A DNA stretch of 64,000 nt. Origin: Streptococcus australis. GTDB taxonomy: Bacteria > Bacillota > Bacilli > Lactobacillales > Streptococcaceae. The translations under genes and the position numbers were made by a program. Every line of letters starts with the position of its first letter. Position 1 is the first letter of the stretch. The DNA lies in NCBI RefSeq assembly GCF_901543175.1, contig NZ_LR594040.1, forward strand, positions 1,798,001 through 1,862,000, in the 5' to 3' direction. The notes under the pieces were generated by a model. It worked only from the letters and a program-made list of their open reading frames with translations, was not told the DNA's origin and made no database searches. This document shows, piece by piece, positions 46,237-57,097 of the stretch.

Positions 46237-48117
46237 TTAGGTCGTATAAATCGTCGAAGCTGTCGCAATGGTGTGCCACTGGTTGGCTGTTGTGGCCGCA
46301 AAGTCCTTGTCTCCATAAAAATCGTTAAATGGAAGGATTTCGACCTCTAATTCTTCGACGCGGTCAATTTGACCTGCCAGATAAGCCTCGATACGACTTT
46401 CTGCTCGCTTGATGCGTTGTAAGAGTCCGCCCATACGGATATCCACTGTATCCAAGCCAAAGACCTTGTTTTCTTTCAACCATTGGTGGCTAAAGAGTTT
46501 GTGGAAAGTTTCAATCTCACTTCTGAGTTTTGGTAATTCTTCTATGGCGATTTGCTGCAAAATGACTTTGTCACCGGCTTTGTAAGCCTGACGAAGTCGA
46601 CGCCCCACATCAACTTTAGAGCTTAAAATCTGGTTCAACTGAGCCTGTGTTTCAAAGAGATAAGCGTAAATTCCTGCTTTTCCTTTGATTTCAGAAAGAG
46701 TCTCCACAGCATGAGCAAAGTGAGGTTTGTCTTGTTCAGGTGTCATGTGTCGGTCAAGGGTCGGACAGAGAACATCCTGATAAAAGACATAGCGGTTGGG
46801 ATTGATACCACTGAGATTGTCTGGTAGATCTGGCAAGAGGTTGGCTAGGTCAATCTGCATAAAGTCCTCAACAGATAGACCAGTATTGGTTTTGAAGTGT
46901 ACAGACAAGCGGTCTAGGTCATTGCGATAGCTGAGTTCTGCCCAGATTTGCAAGCTTGGTAGGATAGAAAACTGAGCTGTCTCACCGCCATTATCTCCCC
47001 AACCAGTCACGATGACTTCTTTGATGTCATTGGCACGGCAGGCTTTGTTGGCCTCAATAGCTACTAGACGACTGAAATGGTTGTGAGGCGTAAAACCAAT
47101 CCATTTCCAGGCCCCACCTGCAAAGGCGATATCTTGGCTAATCTTGTGGTGATTGCGGAAGTTACGGTTGTATTTTTCTTCGCTATCCTGGTAATAATCC
47201 CAGTAAACCAAGGTCACACGGTCTTTGAGACGGTCTAAATAAACGCGAGTTTCCTCAGGAATTTCCACATCACGGTCGTACTGGCCATCTGCTGACATGA
47301 GTTTAAAAAACATATCGCTCCACATTTGGCAGTGGAAACCATACTTATCGGCAATATCCAGCACGCGCTCCAAGTGTTGGCACATGAGGAGACTACGGTC
47401 CACAACACCGTTTAGAATGAGGTAGCGTCCCAAACCAACCAAGTGGGCTTCGTCCATCCCGATATTGACCTTGCGAGTCCGCAGTTTAGACAGAGTAGCA
47501 AACATGCCGTCAATTAGGTCGTAAACTTTTTCTTCGCCAATGAGGAGGATATCTTCTACATCACGGAGCTCTTGCACTTCTTTGACACCCCATTTAACGA
47601 AGGCTGACAAGTGGGCCAAGGTCTGGATGCAAGGCACAAAGGTCATGTCAAACTGCTGGGCATAGGCTTCGATTTCCTGCAACTCCTCAGCCGAATAGGC
47701 TCCACGGAAATAACCAAAGTAGGGTTGCCCCTCGATTTGATAAGTGTCTTCCATGTAGAGCTCAAAAGTTGAGTAGCCCATGAGAGCCAGAACTTCAATC
47801 ATCTGTTTGGCAGAAGCGACATTTAGCACTGCATTTCGCGAACAGTCTGCCATGTAGGCCAAATCTTCGTAAGCAGCCTTTTCTTCAATCTCTACCTTAT
47901 CACCATCTGCTAGAGCTGTTGCCAACAAGGACAAGGCGCGATACAATTGGTGCGGTTTGCGATAAGTTAGTTGATAGTGGCCTCCCTCACCCTTGATAGA
48001 GATAGAGGCTTTATCAGACTGAGCGACTGCTACCTCTACATCTGGTAGGGAAATGTGCTTTTTAAGCAACTCTAATGCTTGCTCTTGTTTGGGACTAAGT
48101 CCTGTAAAAATTACCAT
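46237..48117 (-). CDS. Family 20 beta-hexosaminidase (GH20C-like), intracellular
   Basis: A 626-aa glycosidase of the SP_2141/GH20C type. The catalytic Asp-Glu pair is in [14 protein letters not shown]; other conserved stretches are [15 protein letters not shown] and [12 protein letters not shown]. It removes terminal GlcNAc/GalNAc. There is no signal peptide. GCAGGAGG precedes ATG 48117, which overlaps the ROK gene by 7 bp. Last gene of the GH125-GH38-ROK-GH20 unit. Confidence 0.88.
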   Translation of the reverse strand: MVIFTGLSPKQEQALELLKKHISLPDVEVAVAQSDKASISIKGEGGHYQLTYRKPHQLYRALSLLATALADGDKVEIEEKAAYEDLAYMADCSRNAVLNVASAKQMIEVLALMGYSTFELYMEDTYQIEGQPYFGYFRGAYSAEELQEIEAYAQQFDMTFVPCIQTLAHLSAFVKWGVKEVQELRDVEDILLIGEEKVYDLIDGMFATLSKLRTRKVNIGMDEAHLVGLGRYLILNGVVDRSLLMCQHLERVLDIADKYGFHCQMWSDMFFKLMSADGQYDRDVEIPEETRVYLDRLKDRVTLVYWDYYQDSEEKYNRNFRNHHKISQDIAFAGGAWKWIGFTPHNHFSRLVAIEANKACRANDIKEVIVTGWGDNGGETAQFSILPSLQIWAELSYRNDLDRLSVHFKTNTGLSVEDFMQIDLANLLPDLPDNLSGINPNRYVFYQDVLCPTLDRHMTPEQDKPHFAHAVETLSEIKGKAGIYAYLFETQAQLNQILSSKVDVGRRLRQAYKAGDKVILQQIAIEELPKLRSEIETFHKLFSHQWLKENKVFGLDTVDIRMGGLLQRIKRAESRIEAYLAGQIDRVEELEVEILPFNDFYGDKDFAATTANQWHTIATASTIYTT

Positions 48118-48980
48118 TGGTTTTCCTCCTGCAACCAGTTGACAAGGGCACCATAGAGATTGGCATCTGCATGATAGGTGCAAGCTTGGATAACTGGTGC
48201 GACCGTGTATTCTTCGTAGGTTTCGACAAATGCATCGACAGCTTGTTTGACACCCTGGATAAAATCTAGATTCTGACTAATAGAGCCTCCCAGACTAATG
48301 ACATCTGGATCGATGAGATACTGGATATTGAGCAAGCCTTGAGCCAGATTACGGTTCATACGCTCAATGGCTTCTTGGCAAAGGGCATTCCCTGCTGCAG
48401 CTTCTTGGTAAATCTTACGACCGTCCCAGTCAGTCTGACCAGATTTTTCAATTACGTAGCGGACCATGTTTCCTGTAGAAGCCAGTAGCGACCAGTTGTT
48501 GAGTTTTTCAGCTGGTTCAATGGTTGTCATATAGCCAAACTCACCACCTAAGCCGTGGCGACCTCGGTGAAGTTTCCCATTGATAATCATAGCTCCGCCA
48601 ATCCCTGTCCCAATCACGACACAGGCTGCATTTTCAATCTCTGGGTGAGCCAGCAATTCACTCAGTCCAACACAGTTGGCATCATTTTCGAGATGGACAG
48701 GTAGCTGATGATGAGTAAGAGCTTCATACCAAGAAAAGCCATGGATGTAAGCTACAGCACTGATTCCCTCAATCACACCTGTTTCTTGATTGACCGCGCC
48801 TGGAACACTCATGGCAATGCCCTTATAATCTTGCTCCGACAGACGTTGGTCTAGCCAAGTCAGTAAATCATCCAAATTTTCTGGTGTCGGTGTACTTGTC
48901 TTATCTAGTATTTTTCCATCAGGAGTCAGACTGGCAAACTTAATCCCAGTCCCTCCGATATCAATGGTTGCAATCGTCAT
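48111..48980 (-). CDS. ROK family sugar kinase
   Basis: A 289-aa ROK protein with ATP motif [24 protein letters not shown] and [17 protein letters not shown] (including the ExGH-like region). No DNA-binding domain, so a kinase, probably for sugars freed from N-glycans (mannose or GlcNAc). The usual zinc-binding CxCGxxGC motif is absent. Corresponds to SP_2142. Confidence 0.88.
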   Translation of the reverse strand: MTIATIDIGGTGIKFASLTPDGKILDKTSTPTPENLDDLLTWLDQRLSEQDYKGIAMSVPGAVNQETGVIEGISAVAYIHGFSWYEALTHHQLPVHLENDANCVGLSELLAHPEIENAACVVIGTGIGGAMIINGKLHRGRHGLGGEFGYMTTIEPAEKLNNWSLLASTGNMVRYVIEKSGQTDWDGRKIYQEAAAGNALCQEAIERMNRNLAQGLLNIQYLIDPDVISLGGSISQNLDFIQGVKQAVDAFVETYEEYTVAPVIQACTYHADANLYGALVNWLQEENQW

Positions 48981-48990
48981 ATTTTCACCA

Positions 48991-49033
48991 AAAAAGGGGC
49001 GAATCAGTAGTTAATCCTTACTCTTTCGCCCCT
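48991..49033 (-). terminator. Terminator-like hairpin between GH38 and ROK genes
   Basis: Minus strand GGGGCGAA...TTCGCCCC followed by TTTTTT. It should separate or attenuate transcription into the ROK and GH20 genes. Confidence 0.7.
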
Positions 49034-49076
49034 CCTTTCTATCTCATAGTATTAGTTATAGAATACTTTAAAACTA

Positions 49077-51722
49077 TTAAATTTCTTCTTTTTTAATCAA
49101 TTCTGTGCGAATTTCTTGCGGAGCCAATAATCCTGAATGAACTGGATATGGTCGCTCAAGTAAGTCAAGAATAGTTTGTTGGTGCTCTGAGATGCGCACA
49201 TTTTCTTGACTCATATTGTAGTAACGGAGGACATATCCTTCTTCATTTTCCGCCACTTTAAAGGCTGTTGGGCAAACTTGTGGTATACTGAGTGCCGCGT
49301 GACTCAAGAGGCTACCAGTTGCTGCAACACTTCCTTCTTGTTTAGCGACCTGAAGACTAGTGAATGGTGTTTGGAAGGCTTTGGCACGACGGAAAGCTGA
49401 GAAGCGTTCTTGTGCTTGGTGGCATTCAAGCGCAAACTCGACTTCAAACTCACGCAAGCACTGAGCCTCTGGCGTTGGGAAGTAACCCCAGTCACCTAGT
49501 TCACCTGAGGCACGAAGAATGGTCACTGCAATCGTATCATCGCCAAGGATTTCATACTCGTGTAATCCTTTATTGGCTACCGTTATCCCTTTTTCATCAT
49601 CATAAAGGCTGACAAAGGCTTGTTGGTGTTGTGGATTTTCAGGATTTTCCCAAGAAGCAGCTGGTTTGTTTGGTCGTGTTACTACCTCATAGATGCTTTC
49701 AGAATCATTACTTGGACGCGTGTTATGAGTCTTAACCAAGAGACGGATACGGTGGTCCTTAGCAGTATTGGTAAAGCGAGTCTTGAAACGAATTTGTGGA
49801 TTGTCAACAAAGACGGTCATCTCTGTTTCCAAAGGAAGGGTTGTCAATTCTTCTGAGCGCCCTGCTTCACGCGTCATAAACTCGATGATGCCTCTTTGTT
49901 CCGCATCCAGTTTTTCATCTGCACTTACTGGAATTGTCAATTCATGTTTGAGCAAGATTTTAGCAAAACGTGCTGTATTTTCCAAGACTTCATAGTCTTT
50001 GAGTTCTGCGTAGATAGGTTCCGTTCCTTTTGGTTGGAAATAGATGTACTCATTTCCGATGTCACCACGGTCTTCAAAGCGAATAACATCTTCATAAGCT
50101 TCATGAGTTGTCTTGTCGTAGACTGTGATGTTTTCATCCACACTTACCGTTACAAATGGCGTATCAATCACCCCATTTTGGTAAATACCGTCACGGTGTT
50201 CTTGTTCTCCTTCAAGCAATTGGAAGGTTGTCCAAGAAAGTGGTGCCAGATGAACAGGGACTGTCACGCGCACTTGGCGAGCGATACGAGCCTGGCGGAA
50301 CTTGTCTTTTGGCAAATCATACTCAAAGTTAGCTCCCAGATCTTCGATTTTCGCTTCTACAGCATGGCCTTCCAAGTCTTCGACACGGTAGCTTGGCAAG
50401 GTCAAGGCTGCCATCTTCTTATAGCCTTCTGTTGGGTGCAATTCTTTGAAATCACAAGTCGCCACATCAATCACTGTGCTGACAGTGTCAACCTTGTCAT
50501 GCAAGCCGGTGTTGATGACGGTAAAGAGATGGTCGCTTTGCGCTTCGTGGGTTGCAATTTTACCCTTCCACTCGTTGAGAAGGTTGCTCTTAACAAAATT
50601 TCCGACTTGGTTAACCTTGGCAAAACGGGTTTCCATCTCGCGATGAACTTCGTCAATACTACAGCCACAGATACTATCATGGGGCGCATTTTGTAGAAGG
50701 ACTTTCCAAGCATAGGTCAGCTGATCCTTGTGGTTATGTCCGCCAGTGATAACAGTCAATGGTTCCACTACTTGTTCTAGCAGGTTGCTATTTTCTTGGA
50801 AGGCTTGTTTAAGGTAGATACGAGAAGATGACGTATTAGCAAGTGTGTACCAACCGTCTGTTTCTTGACTGGTCAACTCACCTGTAACCGTTGATAGCTG
50901 CTCCGGTAGAGCACTTTCCACTGCGTGGATGTAGTCATCAAAAGAACTGTGAATAAAGGTCACGTCTGGGAAAAGTTCATTGGCTACACGAATGGCCTCA
51001 CTCAGATTTCGCTGTACAGGCTGGTGGTCACATCCGTTCATCATCAACCATTGGTTGGTCGAAGCGTAGTCACGCACGTCTGCCAATTTTTGTTTCCAGA
51101 AGGTCAAGGCCTCGTCTTTATCCACTGGAATTTCATTTCCATTACTGTACCAGTTGGCAAAGAGGATACCGAGGACACGACTTCCGTCTGCACCCTGCCA
51201 GTACATTTCTGAAAACTGGGAAGTGAACTGCTCATCTTCGAGCACTTGGTTGTCAAATCCAATCGGCTTCACACCACGGCCAAAGGCTGCCACATGAATG
51301 CCTGATTTTTGAAGGATTTGAGGAGCTTGCCCCATATTTCCAAAAGTATCTGGGAAGTAACCAATCTGAGTGGATTTGCCCCATTTTGCACATTCAGCTT
51401 GACCAATCAAGGTATTGCGGACGTTGGCTTCACTTGAAATCAAGTAGTCATCCTGCAAGATGTAAAAGGGACCAATTTTAAGTTTGCCTTCGTCAATGTA
51501 ACGTTGGACTTTGTCGCGATTTTCAGGGCGAATTTCCAAGTAGTCATCCAGGACAATGGTTTGTCCATCCAAGTGGAAACTCTTGAACTCAGGGTCATTT
51601 TCAAAGAGATCAAAAAGATTGTCAAATAATTCCACCAACTGCATACGGTGACTTTCAAAAGGCAAGTACCACTCACGATCCCAGTGACTGTGTGAGATAA
51701 TATGCACAACAACATTTTCCAT
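49077..51722 (-). CDS. Family 38 alpha-mannosidase, intracellular
   Basis: An 881-aa GH38 enzyme: N-terminal SHSHWDREWYLPFE (zinc ligands), nucleophile Asp in GYFPDTFGNMGQAP, GGHNHKDQLTYAWK and HDSICGCSIDEVHREM. It cleaves alpha-1,3/1,6-linked mannose of N-glycan cores. ATG 51722 (GAGG nine nt upstream) starts five residues inside the longest ORF. No signal peptide. Corresponds to SP_2143. Confidence 0.93.
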   Translation of the reverse strand: MENVVVHIISHSHWDREWYLPFESHRMQLVELFDNLFDLFENDPEFKSFHLDGQTIVLDDYLEIRPENRDKVQRYIDEGKLKIGPFYILQDDYLISSEANVRNTLIGQAECAKWGKSTQIGYFPDTFGNMGQAPQILQKSGIHVAAFGRGVKPIGFDNQVLEDEQFTSQFSEMYWQGADGSRVLGILFANWYSNGNEIPVDKDEALTFWKQKLADVRDYASTNQWLMMNGCDHQPVQRNLSEAIRVANELFPDVTFIHSSFDDYIHAVESALPEQLSTVTGELTSQETDGWYTLANTSSSRIYLKQAFQENSNLLEQVVEPLTVITGGHNHKDQLTYAWKVLLQNAPHDSICGCSIDEVHREMETRFAKVNQVGNFVKSNLLNEWKGKIATHEAQSDHLFTVINTGLHDKVDTVSTVIDVATCDFKELHPTEGYKKMAALTLPSYRVEDLEGHAVEAKIEDLGANFEYDLPKDKFRQARIARQVRVTVPVHLAPLSWTTFQLLEGEQEHRDGIYQNGVIDTPFVTVSVDENITVYDKTTHEAYEDVIRFEDRGDIGNEYIYFQPKGTEPIYAELKDYEVLENTARFAKILLKHELTIPVSADEKLDAEQRGIIEFMTREAGRSEELTTLPLETEMTVFVDNPQIRFKTRFTNTAKDHRIRLLVKTHNTRPSNDSESIYEVVTRPNKPAASWENPENPQHQQAFVSLYDDEKGITVANKGLHEYEILGDDTIAVTILRASGELGDWGYFPTPEAQCLREFEVEFALECHQAQERFSAFRRAKAFQTPFTSLQVAKQEGSVAATGSLLSHAALSIPQVCPTAFKVAENEEGYVLRYYNMSQENVRISEHQQTILDLLERPYPVHSGLLAPQEIRTELIKKEEI

Positions 51723-51777
51723 GAAGTAAAACCTCATTCTAACTTAAATTTTTATTTCTATCTAACTAAAGAACTGA

Positions 51778-53058
51778 CTAGCGGATATCCAGGTAATCCA
51801 AAACTAACTCACAGAACATCATGTTGGCCCAAGAGAACCATTCACGTGAGTAGAGAGTTGGATCGTCAACGTGGAAGCTTTCGTGCATGACACCTGTTCC
51901 ACCATCGCAGGCAACCAGCTGATCGAGCAAGAATTTTTTCTCTGCCTTATCATTTGTTGTCAAGCCTTGGATAGAGAGGGCAATGGGCCAGATATAGCGA
52001 TAGAAGGTATGAGAACTTCCGAGACCACTAGCGTATTTCCCTTGATAGAAGTATGGATTTTCAGGACTCAGAATGGTACGGCGTGTGGCTTGATACACTT
52101 CATCGTTGACATCGCAATAGCCCAGATAAGGCGCCGCCAGCAGACTTGGTACGTTTGGATCATCCATGATGCTAGCATTTCCTAGACCATCCACTTCAAA
52201 GGCATAAATCTTTTCACCCTTGCTGTTAGTTGTATAAGCGTAATTTTCGATGCCTTCTTGGATTTCAGCTTGCAGGCGTTTAGCGTCTGCCATGATGTTT
52301 TGGCTATCAGCTAGGTCTAGTTCTGCAAAGATTTCTTGCACATACCCCAAGACGACTACGGCAAACATATTTGACGGAATCAAATAGCTATACTGGCAGC
52401 AGTCATCACTCGGACGAAAAGCTGACCAGGTCATTCCTGTCACGGCAAAGGCAGGTCCAAAACCATCATTTACCAGTGTATCTTCCTTGCGGTCTGTATC
52501 CCGAACAAAACGATATGGAGAGTTGTTGTGGTCTTGCTCTACCGTCCAGAGATGAAGGATTTCCTTGGTTGCTGTGACAAAAGTTTCATCAAACTGACTG
52601 GTTTCGCCAGTTTCTTTCCAAAGGAGATAAGCCAACTGCAAAGGATAGCAAAGCGAGTCCACCTCATACTTGCGTTCCCAAATCCAGCCGTTAAGGTCTG
52701 TGTGATCAGTCTCATGGTGACCCTTCCAGTTCTCCTCAATGTTAAAGGAGTTGGCATAGGGATCCTTGAGCACCAAGGTCATCTGACGCTTGACTAAACC
52801 TGCAATGGTCTGACGTAAACGAGGGTCTCTTTTTGCCACATGAAGATAAGGTCTAAGCTGAGCAGTCGAGTCCCGAAGCCACATGGCTGGGATATCTCCT
52901 GTCAGTACAAAGGTTGACCCGTCTTCTAGGATTTCGACTGTATTATCCAAAGTGTCTGTATAACAACGTTCGAACACATCAACCCACTCCGGATGGTCCT
53001 TAGCACGCTCCGCTACCTCATCTAGCCACTCTCTGACGATTTCTTTAGAATAAACCAT
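51778..53058 (-). CDS. Family 125 exo-alpha-1,6-mannosidase
   Basis: A 426-aa GH125 protein: DIPAMWLRDSTAQLRPYLH, TWSAFRPSDDCCQYSYLIPS and near the end VMHESFHVDDPTLYSREWFS, motifs around the catalytic acid and base. No signal peptide. AGAGGT upstream of ATG 53058. GH38 follows after 55 bp, so they share an operon. Corresponds to SP_2144. Divergent from GH92. Confidence 0.93.
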   Translation of the reverse strand: MVYSKEIVREWLDEVAERAKDHPEWVDVFERCYTDTLDNTVEILEDGSTFVLTGDIPAMWLRDSTAQLRPYLHVAKRDPRLRQTIAGLVKRQMTLVLKDPYANSFNIEENWKGHHETDHTDLNGWIWERKYEVDSLCYPLQLAYLLWKETGETSQFDETFVTATKEILHLWTVEQDHNNSPYRFVRDTDRKEDTLVNDGFGPAFAVTGMTWSAFRPSDDCCQYSYLIPSNMFAVVVLGYVQEIFAELDLADSQNIMADAKRLQAEIQEGIENYAYTTNSKGEKIYAFEVDGLGNASIMDDPNVPSLLAAPYLGYCDVNDEVYQATRRTILSPENPYFYQGKYASGLGSSHTFYRYIWPIALSIQGLTTNDKAEKKFLLDQLVACDGGTGVMHESFHVDDPTLYSREWFSWANMMFCELVLDYLDIR

Positions 53059-53197
53059 TTTAAATTTTACCTCTTTCAAACAAGTTTCATGTTCAGTATA
53101 TAGTTTTTGAGACAGAAAATACATACACAAATGATAGTCATTTTTCTACAAAATTGCTTACTTTCGAACCCCGTATCTAAAGGTCTCATTTTTCTGA

Positions 53198-53203
53198 TAT
53201 AAT
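53198..53203 (+). promoter_or_regulatory. -10 of the GH92 gene in the GH125/GH92 divergent region
   Basis: TGATATAAT about 25 nt upstream of the GH92 start. On the other strand TATACT (53100-53095) may serve GH125. I see no cre site in this gap. Confidence 0.6.
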
Positions 53204-53229
53204 GTAGAAAAACAGCTAAAGGAAAGACT

Positions 53230-55317
53230 ATGAAACCACTACTTGAAACCATCGATACCCGCTTCGGCACTGCCAGCAAGCATGCCTTCTCTCGGGGAAA
53301 TACCCTGCCATACACGGGCGTGCCTTTTGGGATGAATTATTTTGTGCCCCAGACTAGTGACCAGGAGGGAGCTTGGTTCTTCGATCCGCATCTGCCCGTC
53401 TTTCAGGGGATTCGATTGACCCACCAGCCCAGTCCTTGGATTGGCGACTACTCTTGGCTCCTTCTGACACCTGTCGCAGGCCATCTAGGTGGAGACAGCC
53501 TCTTTCACCGCCAGTCTTCTTATGATATAGATAAAGCTCGCTTCCAGCCTCACTATTTGAAGCTCTTTTCTCTGCGCTATCAGATTGAAACACAGCTCAC
53601 ACCGACTTGCTATGGTGCTTCTATTCGTTTGGAGCAAAAGCAAGGCAAGGCTCTCTCCCTCTACCTTCACGCAGCAGATGACCTAACAGTTGAGCAGGTT
53701 GATAAGCGGAATCTGGCCCTAAGACAAGAAGGCAAAACAGAGACAAATAAAAATCCGTTGATACTCTTCACTGCCCTACAAATGAATACGGATATTCTTG
53801 CTATCAGCCAAGAAAGTGGAGACTGGCGAATTGACCTGGCAGATAGTCATGCTGAGATTCAGCTAGCAACTTCTTTTATTTCTCCTTCTCAAGCGTTGCT
53901 TAATCTACCTCAAACGGACTTTGATAGCTGTAAAGCAAGTGCCCAAGCAGACTGGGAAAATCTCCTCCACCGTTTTGATATCGTGGAGACAGGGAAAGCC
54001 GATCGGACCTTTTTTGATCACTGCCTCTACAGACTCTTCCTTTTCCCACAGACATTTTATGAGGTGAACGAGTCAGGACGGGCCATCCACATGGATTTGT
54101 CTACTGGCACTGTCAAGCCCGGCGTCCTCTTCAGCAACAATGGTTTCTGGGATACCTTCCGCACTACCTTCCCCCTCTTTGCCCTTATCATACCAGAACA
54201 CTATCGCCGCTTTCTAGAAGGTTTCCTCAATAGCTACCGCGATACTGGTTTTCTTCCCAAATGGCTAGCTCCAGATGAACGTGGCATGATGCCCGGCACT
54301 CTTTTAGACGGCATTATCGCAGATAGCGTCTGCAAGGACATGGCCCCCGACTTGGAAGAAGAACTCCTCCAAGCCATGCTTAAAACAGCCACCAAGTCCG
54401 ATCCTCTTGGCATCAACGGTCGCCACGGTTTAGCTCAATACCAAGAATTAGGTTATCTTTCAACCGACCACCACGAAAGTGTCAGTCACACCCTTGACTA
54501 TGCCTATAGCGACTTTTGTATCGCCAACTGTGCCGAAAAGCTTGGTCAGAATGACATCGCCCAGACTTATAAGGTCGCATCGCAGAATTACCACCATCTC
54601 TTTGACGCCGAGACCGGCTACATGAGAACGCGAGATAGTCAAGGCAACTTCCGACCAGACTTCTCTCCTTATAGTTGGGGACGTGACTACGCCGAATGTT
54701 CTGCTATTCAAGCGACTTTAGGCGTCTTACATGACATCCCAGGTTTGCGTCAACTGATGGGTGGAAAAGAAAACTTTAGCCGCTACCTTTTGAAAGCCTG
54801 TCAGGATGCTCCTCTCTTTGAAACGACTGGCTATGGTTACGAGATTCATGAAATGAGCGAGATGGCTACAGCTCCTTTTGGGCAAGTCGCCATTTCCAAC
54901 CAACCTAGCTTCCACATCCCTTATCTCTTCCGTTACAGTAACTATCCTGAATATACTAGCCTTCTCATCAAGACGCTGCGTCAGAAGGCCTTCAAACCAA
55001 GCTGGGATGCCTACCCTGGCGATGAGGACAATGGCAGTCTCTCTGCCTGGTACATCTGGTCAGCTCTTGGATTCTACCCGACCTGTCCAGGAAAACCAAG
55101 CTACGACCTCGGAATTCCCCTCTTTAATCATCTCCGCGTCTACCTTGCCAAAGAAAATAAATGGTTGGATATCCATGCTGAACAAAACCACAGCCATTTT
55201 AACTTTGTCAAAGAGTGTCGATTGGACAAGACCCCTGTATCTAGCATTCAACACCAAGACCTCTTGAAAGCTGAGCAACTGACCTTCACCCTCAGCTGGC
55301 TACCAAATCACTCATAA
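53230..55317 (+). CDS. Family 92 alpha-1,2-mannosidase, intracellular
   Basis: A 695-aa GH92 enzyme. N-terminal domain with NTLPYTGVPFGMN; C-terminal catalytic domain with FSNNGFWDTFRTTFPL, YGYEIHEMSEMA and the signature GDEDNGSLSAWYIWSALGFY, which includes calcium-binding and catalytic residues. It removes alpha-1,2-linked mannose from high-mannose glycans. No signal peptide or LPXTG anchor is visible. Corresponds to SP_2145. Confidence 0.93.
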   Translation: MKPLLETIDTRFGTASKHAFSRGNTLPYTGVPFGMNYFVPQTSDQEGAWFFDPHLPVFQGIRLTHQPSPWIGDYSWLLLTPVAGHLGGDSLFHRQSSYDIDKARFQPHYLKLFSLRYQIETQLTPTCYGASIRLEQKQGKALSLYLHAADDLTVEQVDKRNLALRQEGKTETNKNPLILFTALQMNTDILAISQESGDWRIDLADSHAEIQLATSFISPSQALLNLPQTDFDSCKASAQADWENLLHRFDIVETGKADRTFFDHCLYRLFLFPQTFYEVNESGRAIHMDLSTGTVKPGVLFSNNGFWDTFRTTFPLFALIIPEHYRRFLEGFLNSYRDTGFLPKWLAPDERGMMPGTLLDGIIADSVCKDMAPDLEEELLQAMLKTATKSDPLGINGRHGLAQYQELGYLSTDHHESVSHTLDYAYSDFCIANCAEKLGQNDIAQTYKVASQNYHHLFDAETGYMRTRDSQGNFRPDFSPYSWGRDYAECSAIQATLGVLHDIPGLRQLMGGKENFSRYLLKACQDAPLFETTGYGYEIHEMSEMATAPFGQVAISNQPSFHIPYLFRYSNYPEYTSLLIKTLRQKAFKPSWDAYPGDEDNGSLSAWYIWSALGFYPTCPGKPSYDLGIPLFNHLRVYLAKENKWLDIHAEQNHSHFNFVKECRLDKTPVSSIQHQDLLKAEQLTFTLSWLPNHS

Positions 55318-55320
55318 CCA

Positions 55321-55355
55321 AAAGAACCTTTGCACCGCGCAAAGGTTCTTCTTTT
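55321..55355. terminator. Bidirectional terminator between GH92 and GH29
   Basis: AAGAACCTTTGC-ACC-GCGCAAAGGTTCTT followed by CTTTT. Confidence 0.85.
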
Positions 55356-57036
55356 ATGAAACTTGGACTTGAAGTTGATCCACAAGCTGACCACCCACCA
55401 TTAGGTTCAGATAGAAATCCAAGGTTTTATCTCCTGCAAAATGCAAGGTTGGTAGCGTCAGCCTTTTTTCAGTCTCGCCAGCTTGAAAGTGAAGGACATG
55501 AATCTCGTCCTGATAAGCGACACCATGCACACCCGTCCCGGGTTGAATCGAAATCTTAGCTTCTAAAGGACCACTACATTCTCTGAGCTTGACTGTAAAA
55601 TAGGCTTTTTCTCCCTTGGTCACAGCTAGGCTTTTTTCTGAAAACTCTAGTTGCTGAACGACTTCTTTTTTCGACAAGGTCGGTGTTTTATAGAGTGAAA
55701 TCTTGGTCAACAAAGGTAAAGCCTGTGATTCTGTAATGACTACACGTATCTTCTGTGCCTCAACAACTGCTCCTCGTAAGAGGCGTTTGTAACCAACAGT
55801 ATGACCCGAACCAAACTCCTGCCAGACACCATCCAACTCTACTTGAACGTGGAAAGCAGCGATACGTTGCCCTAGCTTCAAATCTTCCCTCAACTCGATC
55901 ACATCAAAAGATTTAGGAATTCCTAAATCAATCTCTAACTGAATTGGCAGTTTTGCATCACTTGCCCAAGAGCTGGTCTCGTTCCCATCTGTCAGGTGGC
56001 AACAAGTAAAGTCTTCTGAGAGAGACGGTCCAGACACCTTGCTCCCCAGAGCCAGATCTTCTTTATAGAGCTCATCACGATAGGCAGCAAATTCATAAAG
56101 TCGCTGGATATCCCTTTCATCAAAGAGACCATCTTGGTTTGGCGGAATATTAAGCAAGAGAGGGGTTCCCCGACCTACTGAGTGAAAGTAGATTTCGACC
56201 AATTCCTCGAGAGATTTAGGATCCTGATCCTCATGGTAAAACCAGCCCGAGCGAAGAGAAACATCTGCCTCACCAATTGAAAATAGCGTCCCAGAGGGGT
56301 CTCCGTGCTGTAAGTAATCCAATGCAGCCTCTGTCCCCAACTGGTCGGGCTTGACTTTTTGCCACAAGGGATCCCTTGCATAGCCCCGTTCATTGCCAAT
56401 CCAGCGAATACTAGTTCCCTCAGTTGAGAAAATCAAACAATCGCCCTGCAAGTCACGAATGGTTTCAAACCAAGTCTCAAACTCATAGTTGACCTGCTGG
56501 GCCCCTTCGCCTCGAGCACCATCCATCCAAACCTCAGCGAACTTACCAGCATTCCCATAGTCAGGATTTGATAATATTTCCTTCAACTGAGCCAGATAAT
56601 AGGCATTGTAGTCCCCTTCTCGGTCCACATGATAAAGGGAACTGTGGGCATCCCAAGGAGACAAATACACTCCCAAATCCATGTCAAACTCAGTTGCAGC
56701 TCGGGATACTTCGAGGAGCAAGTCCCCTTTTCCATCTCGCCAAGGACTAGCCTTGATCGAATAATCTGTGTGATCTGTCGGGTAGAGGACAAAACCATCG
56801 TGGTGCTTAACCACCAAAATCAGCTTTTTAAAACCCGTTTCTTTGAGTACCCGAACCCATTCACGCGCATCCAACTTGGTCGGGTTAAAACGCATAGGAT
56901 CCTCTTGCCCACTTCCCCATTCCTGGTCATAAAAGGTATTGGGGCCAAAATGGATGAAGGCAGCTAGTTCATCCTCTAAATAAACTAGCTGGGCCTGACT
57001 TGGTAATGGTCCATGAGGTTTTATGTTCATCATCAT
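55354..57036 (-). CDS. Family 29 alpha-L-fucosidase with C-terminal CBM32/F5-8C domain
   Basis: A 560-aa enzyme. GH29 TIM barrel: AAFIHFGPNTFYDQEWGSG, LVVKHHDGFVLYPT and WMDGARGEG (likely nucleophile Asp). A discoidin-like carbohydrate-binding module follows (TDGNETSSWASDAKLPIQLE). No signal peptide. The start is one of three consecutive ATGs at 57036-57028; AGAGAT upstream favours the first. Corresponds to SP_2146. Confidence 0.9.
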   Translation of the reverse strand: MMMNIKPHGPLPSQAQLVYLEDELAAFIHFGPNTFYDQEWGSGQEDPMRFNPTKLDAREWVRVLKETGFKKLILVVKHHDGFVLYPTDHTDYSIKASPWRDGKGDLLLEVSRAATEFDMDLGVYLSPWDAHSSLYHVDREGDYNAYYLAQLKEILSNPDYGNAGKFAEVWMDGARGEGAQQVNYEFETWFETIRDLQGDCLIFSTEGTSIRWIGNERGYARDPLWQKVKPDQLGTEAALDYLQHGDPSGTLFSIGEADVSLRSGWFYHEDQDPKSLEELVEIYFHSVGRGTPLLLNIPPNQDGLFDERDIQRLYEFAAYRDELYKEDLALGSKVSGPSLSEDFTCCHLTDGNETSSWASDAKLPIQLEIDLGIPKSFDVIELREDLKLGQRIAAFHVQVELDGVWQEFGSGHTVGYKRLLRGAVVEAQKIRVVITESQALPLLTKISLYKTPTLSKKEVVQQLEFSEKSLAVTKGEKAYFTVKLRECSGPLEAKISIQPGTGVHGVAYQDEIHVLHFQAGETEKRLTLPTLHFAGDKTLDFYLNLMVGGQLVDQLQVQVS

Positions 57037-57076
57037 CTCGTATCTCTTTCTCTGATTATTTCTCTTGTTCACAAAG

Positions 57077-57097
57077 TTATCCACAGCTTGTGGATAA
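57077..57097. promoter_or_regulatory. Pair 1 of head-to-head DnaA boxes
   Basis: TTATCCACA-gct-TGTGGATAA: two perfect consensus DnaA boxes facing each other with a 3-nt gap. Confidence 0.7.

Noticed and set aside
49896..50696. Plus-strand ORF of 266 codons
   Set aside because: Antisense to the GH38 gene; sequence shows no family resemblance and no start signals.
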